Positions 33,401 through 34,302 of a stretch of 34,302 nucleotides of DNA are shown piece by piece. The stretch comes from an uncultured Pseudomonadota bacterium (lineage in GTDB: Bacteria > Pseudomonadota > Gammaproteobacteria > Methylococcales > Methylomonadaceae): positions 1 to 34,302 of the forward strand of contig CAIPQN010000041.1 of assembly GCA_903867225.1 (NCBI GenBank), written 5' to 3'. Under the pieces are notes generated by a model. It made no database searches and had not been told where the DNA came from. It was given only the letters and a program-made list of their open reading frames with translations. Position 1 is the first letter of the stretch, and each line of letters starts with the position of its first letter. The translations under genes were made by a program, and so were the position numbers.

Positions 33401-34171
33401 TTGTGCATCGATAGCGGTTTCGGTTTTATCTGTTGCTAAATCAACGCTCGTTTTACTGTTTTCGCTTAATGTCACAGCGGCATTTCTGCCTAAACCGTCG
33501 CCTTCGTCTTCTGTTCGGGTTGTCGTTGCGGGTAATAATTTTCCACCTGTTGCGGATTTATCTTGAATGCCTTCACGCGCAAGTAAGCGAACTGAGCCGT
33601 TTAATTTCACCGACGTAGTTGCAGAAACAATGCCTTTTTGATTGACCGCAAAACCGAGCAAACTTGCGTTTCCGCGTTCAGCTAATACTTTGCCGACATT
33701 GTTGACTTCACCGCCTTTGCCGACTTCAACGACTAAACCGCGCGTACTGGAATCTGCGCCTGCTTCTTGCAAATAGACTTTATCTTTTGATGCAGCGAGA
33801 ATTGCTTGACCGTCTGGTGTTTCAATGTCGCCTTCGTTGGTAATTACGGGGGCAGCAAGAATGACACGCCCGCCGTTAGCGTTGGTTTTAATGTTCGCGC
33901 CTTTGGCAACCAAAATTTCAACTTTAATCGGATTGCCGTTTACATCTTTGAGCGTGTTTCCCACCGCATCTTTTAAAACAACATTTCCACCTTCTAACGC
34001 CGCAGAACCATCGATATTAAACGCATTGGCAATGCCTTTTTGAAATACTGCATCTGAAATTCCAAGCGTTGAGGCGACTAACGAATTCACATTGACTTGC
34101 GAATCTTTGCCAAACACAAAACCATTTTGATTAACCAAATAAACCTGTCCATTCGCCGTGAGTTTACCAAA
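24437..34171 (-). CDS. Giant TPS-type (FHA/HMW-like) beta-helix exoprotein, 5' end cut by IS200
   Basis: At least 3244 residues are readable on the minus strand. The available N terminus, FGKLTANGQVYLVNQNGFVFG then VNVNSLVAS, is the middle of the two-partner-secretion domain, so the signal peptide and first part are missing. An IS200/IS605-type end abuts at about 34172. The apparent TTG start at 34138 is not the real one. The bulk is beta-helix repeats with recurring GNLTINA, GGNVTINAGGDI and GDVLINA strands. The C terminus has an Ala/Ser/Pro-rich segment, a Lys-rich linker and GNCSIGDVREHKKGCGS, two cysteines 11 residues apart. In HMW1-type adhesins a C-terminal cysteine pair holds the protein on the surface; the same may apply here. 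No TpsB (FhaC-type) gene is in the window. The gene is the first visible one of a six-gene operon, 21 bp upstream of the ExbB fusion. Confidence 0.9.
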   Translation of the reverse strand, partial: FGKLTANGQVYLVNQNGFVFGKDSQVNVNSLVASTLGISDAVFQKGIANAFNIDGSAALEGGNVVLKDAVGNTLKDVNGNPIKVEILVAKGANIKTNANGGRVILAAPVITNEGDIETPDGQAILAASKDKVYLQEAGADSSTRGLVVEVGKGGEVNNVGKVLAERGNASLLGFAVNQKGIVSATTSVKLNGSVRLLAREGIQDKSATGGKLLPATTTRTEDEGDGLGRNAAVTLSENSKTSVDLATDKTETAIDAQAQTPSTVEISAHDVDVQKNATIQAKSGNVKIEAIDNVNDPLEKGTARISLDENSNIDVSGVKDVELPVSKNVVVVETRKNELRDAPLQRDGILYGKKVAVDLREATVKHDADGNVTSASIPVADIKGAVDRIERNIDERSTTGGKITLKSSGDVIAKQNSKVDFSGGSINYQDGTIETTQLTSNGQAFAIEKADPDLKYDGILTEKYEAKGYVEGKAGGSLNVETYETKLDGAFKGETVSGIYQREAKAVVGSSLNIDLSRNNLLSKQGVSFAENSTGSTNEKLVLSTQNLKNSGISNVQIKTNGAVSLAKDTKIKLPNFGSLTIAAKDFDIQGQITTPSGHVDLHPVKVDGIFLPSALTLGESSAIDVAGFWVNDLTDFESGKMLSQLALNGGTVALQAEQGNLTLGKNSRIDVSGGSAIDGHNQIVSGHGGTIHLDAQSHDASGNISSLLLNGKLQGYGATQGGTLDLSSNEVVIDSKTENKTTTSLLLNPEFFNQNGFANYSATSYLKGVTVADNSQIKLQQQNIQFKSNASSQPTGERLQDVGEIVTLPDEVRKPTNLTLSVSQTLLQNRDSVLTIGKNAQIQGETQATINLNSDTSILVNGKIDAPAGNINLTIEPPSTGDSGFFATQGIWLNEGSELSAKGVFKPEFNPLNLTQGDVLKGGNVNLIAKRGYVVTNTKSTIDVSGTQKELDFVQVENGQQQFSKRNIPARGGAISLKAGEGIVADGQLLANGVVGGTLNVELNSGLRSKPDIAIDTGLFPDDENSALEKIIEIRTQTAPVLTTQSGRAFFNNSQLNDAGFWALNFKTDVINANGDYAGGVLFNGDVTLNAPEKITLDTPQIQTINGKVILNTAYAALGSTQSRLDTDLGDGTFSTTLAPDSIRGNGQLSVLAKNIDLIGGLSFKNFGRVNLNSENDLRVTGIRVRSDSKDYLGEFKLDGDLTLSAAQIYPATLSDYKFSIAGENSTVQIQNSGAKTTPVYSAAGNLTINAANIIQSGTLKAPFGTLNLNAANKLQLADGSVTSVSGDGATVLFGKGLGGLNWLYPFDETGSIALVIDKPSEKRLALSGKEVLLDKGAKVNLNGGGDLYAYEFIPGIGGSKDVLNSPEKFAVVPELGHALTPYDPLESTNVNIKVGDSVYLNATSDLKAGWYTILPAHYALLPNAYLVTPVAHTKDWSPTQTAKNIAGTTIVAGRYGNANADIKNPRWQGFAVESGKVARTYSEYTDYFANDFFAEKATKAIESVSQQLPKDAGNFALNAQTRLTLNANLFATPENKGKGSFVDISANNLAIVSRREDVASSKSDVVSLFVEDLNNLNAPSLLLGGSRSKNKNGQVITVSTQNLTIAKEAKLKGEDLLLAATDSLKISANAEIQSTGKSDSAPQTLELTTNKQITEIITDEFGSETENVVNSSNSAFLRVSSQGQTQLVRTGKNTGETGILTVEKGAVLQSENSMLLDASKDTVFAGEIKMDGGSLALNANKISLGNAPVKTEGLVLNSPKFTLDELKLNSRTSLDIYGAVELKTKELLLDSVAMRGFDNLGKTATVSADNLTLSNSHAPSVVKNGSGSGTLVFDAKTIQFSSGDYGISGFSTVNFNASESIKGIGQTFAPKTGNSILSDAANVQIAANVNASAPQFISGNGATTKIDASGFAVKFNSVTAKNEAAQVAGLGGLWEIQADKIDSLANFDLPSGIVKLSAKKGDIALNSGAIDVSGREIEFGSSKQNSPAGKIELNAANNVTFANSATLNTGTLSVSAPQGQFNWAGKITAPQGSLELNANNLGDFSTLNTKVAAAGFSDKIDLTQNVGNVTISTTDKIKANEFNLAVNQGNVAVNGTIEAKNVRIYGDDGVSLSGKILATDGNVTLDTVHQNDAGSGLLDLSAKGSIDATTVHLRTGRNDDAKTMNVSVINTAIKSENVVLEATHVYENQSDINNETIAAIQTDTTAFMNAAPRLQNNSGAKISLSPGVELRSDGDLTLSTTWDFESKTTNAETSVLTANWRFDDGQGNKNVAGFLTLNAKGDVLINASLTDAFANGALLGTDPENIYQDVLQTGASWNYKIAAGNDVKLANSYFPLDEFGEPAYDPSQVVIRTGTGNIAVSAGGNIEFVKNAENAKASAAIYTAGKPAEFTKTQLLNGEIAGVPAQKAGESEADYLNRLDPNQMNALLRYGYVDENLIGLQFRVAEYPTQGGSVSLNAGKNISGINTGQEISDWLVRSGVISENNRPTAWGINLRGDSANGDKGVHFFNQNIGALGGGNVTINAGGDISNLSAMLPTTGKPFGKLSNESTNQWTQTGTIINGGGNLTINAGNNILGGEYFVALGTAKLNAGGSVLGSDNANLGALVQLGDANFNIQARQNVVIGSVFNPTVLKQTVMPNRSGDSRFFTYGENSGVSLSSTAGNITVQNDIAAIKTAKGRENDSETGFEYAVYPASLKVSALSGDVNLDHSMTLLPAANGKLELLAGNNIGADETAGQVISINMSDADAALLPSVQSPTQQIEGSLSDGLIRTREYLDASTPNPRLIHAEKSLYLNNESTPKIIAKSGNIAFSSNSDVTFFLPKAAEFSAGQDIQNLSFAGQNLNASDITKVSAGRDITFDAIVDENGNVQANDKQFELAGAGELQVQAGRNISLGGSAGINTIGNTKNTVLSSEGASISLIAGSTNSVEKSELTSLFETIKDSAASAAVVSDKDRKALYQKGYDAIELLFPKKAEAASGNVSLVFSQVKTLAGGDINLAVPNGEVNVGLAGSLGGIKKGADKLGIVAQQSGDLNAFTSGNFNVNQSRVFTMGGGDIAIWSSQGNIDAGKGAKSAISAPAPITSIDSQGNIVTIFPPVVSGSGIQTITPQIENAKQGNVYLAAPSGIVDAGEAGISGGKIVIAANAVVGASNISASGGSVGVPTAVPTPSVSGAASSAAASAAKSATQVTDNSPKQNFNENTKKENDDKKKKKRTKSSLKTDVVGYGNCSIGDVREHKKGCGS

Positions 34172-34183
34172 AATTCCGCAAAG

Positions 34184-34204
34184 CCCCGTCTCTTCAGGTC
34201 GGGG
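34184..34204. other. Subterminal hairpin of the IS200-type end
   Basis: CCCCG (34184-34188) pairs with CGGGG (34200-34204), extended by a C-G pair after an A-A mismatch. In IS200/IS605 elements such end hairpins are recognised by TnpA. It lies about 35 bp after the tnpA stop. A second imperfect hairpin (GCCC...GGGC, 34225-34250) overlaps the tnpA stop. Confidence 0.6.
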
Positions 34205-34239
34205 ATGTAAGGAATATCGGCGTAGCCCCGCTTTAAAAT

Positions 34240-34302
34240 TTAAGTAGGGCGTTGCTGTTGTTCAATATACTGTTTCAGAACGGATAAAGGTGCACCACCA
34301 CA
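34240..34302 (-). CDS. tnpA: IS200/IS605-family transposase TnpA, C-terminal 20 residues
   Basis: The minus strand reads CGGAPLSVLKQYIEQQQRPT and then a stop. GGAP(I/L)SV(I/L)(K/R)QYIEQQ is the usual C terminus of IS200-type single-strand transposases (Y1 HUH enzymes), placed after the catalytic tyrosine helix. Only this tail is in the window. It is read toward the interrupted exoprotein gene. Confidence 0.85.
   Translation of the reverse strand, partial: CGGAPLSVLKQYIEQQQRPT

Larger units (their letters stand above)
34172..34302 (-). mobile_element. IS200/IS605-type element, right end (partial)
   Basis: The 3' end of a Y1-transposase gene lies at the window edge, followed by about 68 bp of non-coding end sequence. 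That includes a subterminal hairpin (34184-34204, CCCCG arm pairing with CGGGG), a feature these elements have instead of terminal inverted repeats. The sequence then passes directly into the exoprotein gene. The exact boundary is uncertain by several bases (about 34172-34178), and the left end is outside the window. Confidence 0.82.

Noticed and set aside
24525-34043. Many plus-strand ORFs of 60-190 residues across the giant exoprotein gene
   Set aside because: All are antisense to one continuous repeat-rich reading frame and none shows a domain, a ribosome-binding site or operon spacing.
24437-34171. Reading the exoprotein frame through the IS end as a native N terminus
   Set aside because: The frame is open for a short way into the element, but the sequence there belongs to the IS end, has no signal peptide and no start codon with a ribosome-binding site.
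1-34302. CRISPR arrays, tRNA or rRNA genes
   Set aside because: No regularly spaced direct repeats, cloverleaf-like segments or conserved rRNA stretches were seen on reading; the repeats in the last 10 kb are protein-coding.

Overview
The window is low-GC proteobacterial DNA, most likely from a gammaproteobacterium. Supporting signs are a CysB-type regulator, an SfnR-like sigma-54 activator, an Sbp/CysTWA sulfate ABC transporter, FadL and Porin_5 outer-membrane proteins, and a two-partner-secretion (TPS) exoprotein. A sulfur-oxidising or methanotrophic lineage is plausible, but I cannot fix the genus from the sequence.

Region 1 (1-10382 and 13064-18925) is a sulfur-assimilation and sulfur-storage locus. 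In order it holds: the 3' part of sbp; a PAS-GGDEF-EAL c-di-GMP enzyme and a FadL-type porin; an exported rhodanese (minus strand); a degenerate EAL protein; an EpsC-type serine acetyltransferase; a zinc-ribbon/HTH protein resembling the front half of an IS1-type transposase; a Family 2A encapsulin shell; and its cysteine desulfurase cargo, which carries a long N-terminal docking region. After an inserted block come cysT-cysW-cysA-cysB, alanine dehydrogenase and the SfnR-like activator. The logic is coherent: sulfate is imported, serine is acetylated toward cysteine, the encapsulated desulfurase releases sulfane sulfur plus alanine, and alanine dehydrogenase can recycle the alanine. Five promoters in this region share one architecture with fixed spacing: GATA-N4-TATC, 11 bp, TTTC(A/C)-type -35, 18 bp, TA-type -10. 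They drive the c-di-GMP enzyme, the rhodanese, the degenerate EAL protein, epsC and cysT. I infer a CysB-family regulon that joins sulfur supply to c-di-GMP signalling.

Region 2 (10444-12903, mostly minus strand) is an accessory block between the encapsulin operon and cysTWA. It holds a small exported charged protein, a uracil-DNA-glycosylase-fold protein, a short membrane-peptide ORF with strong hairpins around it, and a regulator with two helix-turn-helix segments whose perfect -35 box is overlapped by inverted repeats. It looks like a mobile or defence-type module.

Region 3 (18926-34171, minus strand) is a tight six-gene operon. Read in its own direction it encodes a giant TPS-type beta-helix exoprotein (more than 3200 residues, ending in a two-cysteine tail), a DUF2341-LamG-ExbB fusion, ExbD, a TonB-like protein, a Porin_5 outer-membrane protein and a periplasmic coiled-coil protein. 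It resembles a proton-motive-force-energised surface-protein system, and I do not recognise it as a described system. At the window edge (about 34172-34302) the 3' end of an IS200/IS605-type element interrupts the exoprotein gene inside its TPS domain.
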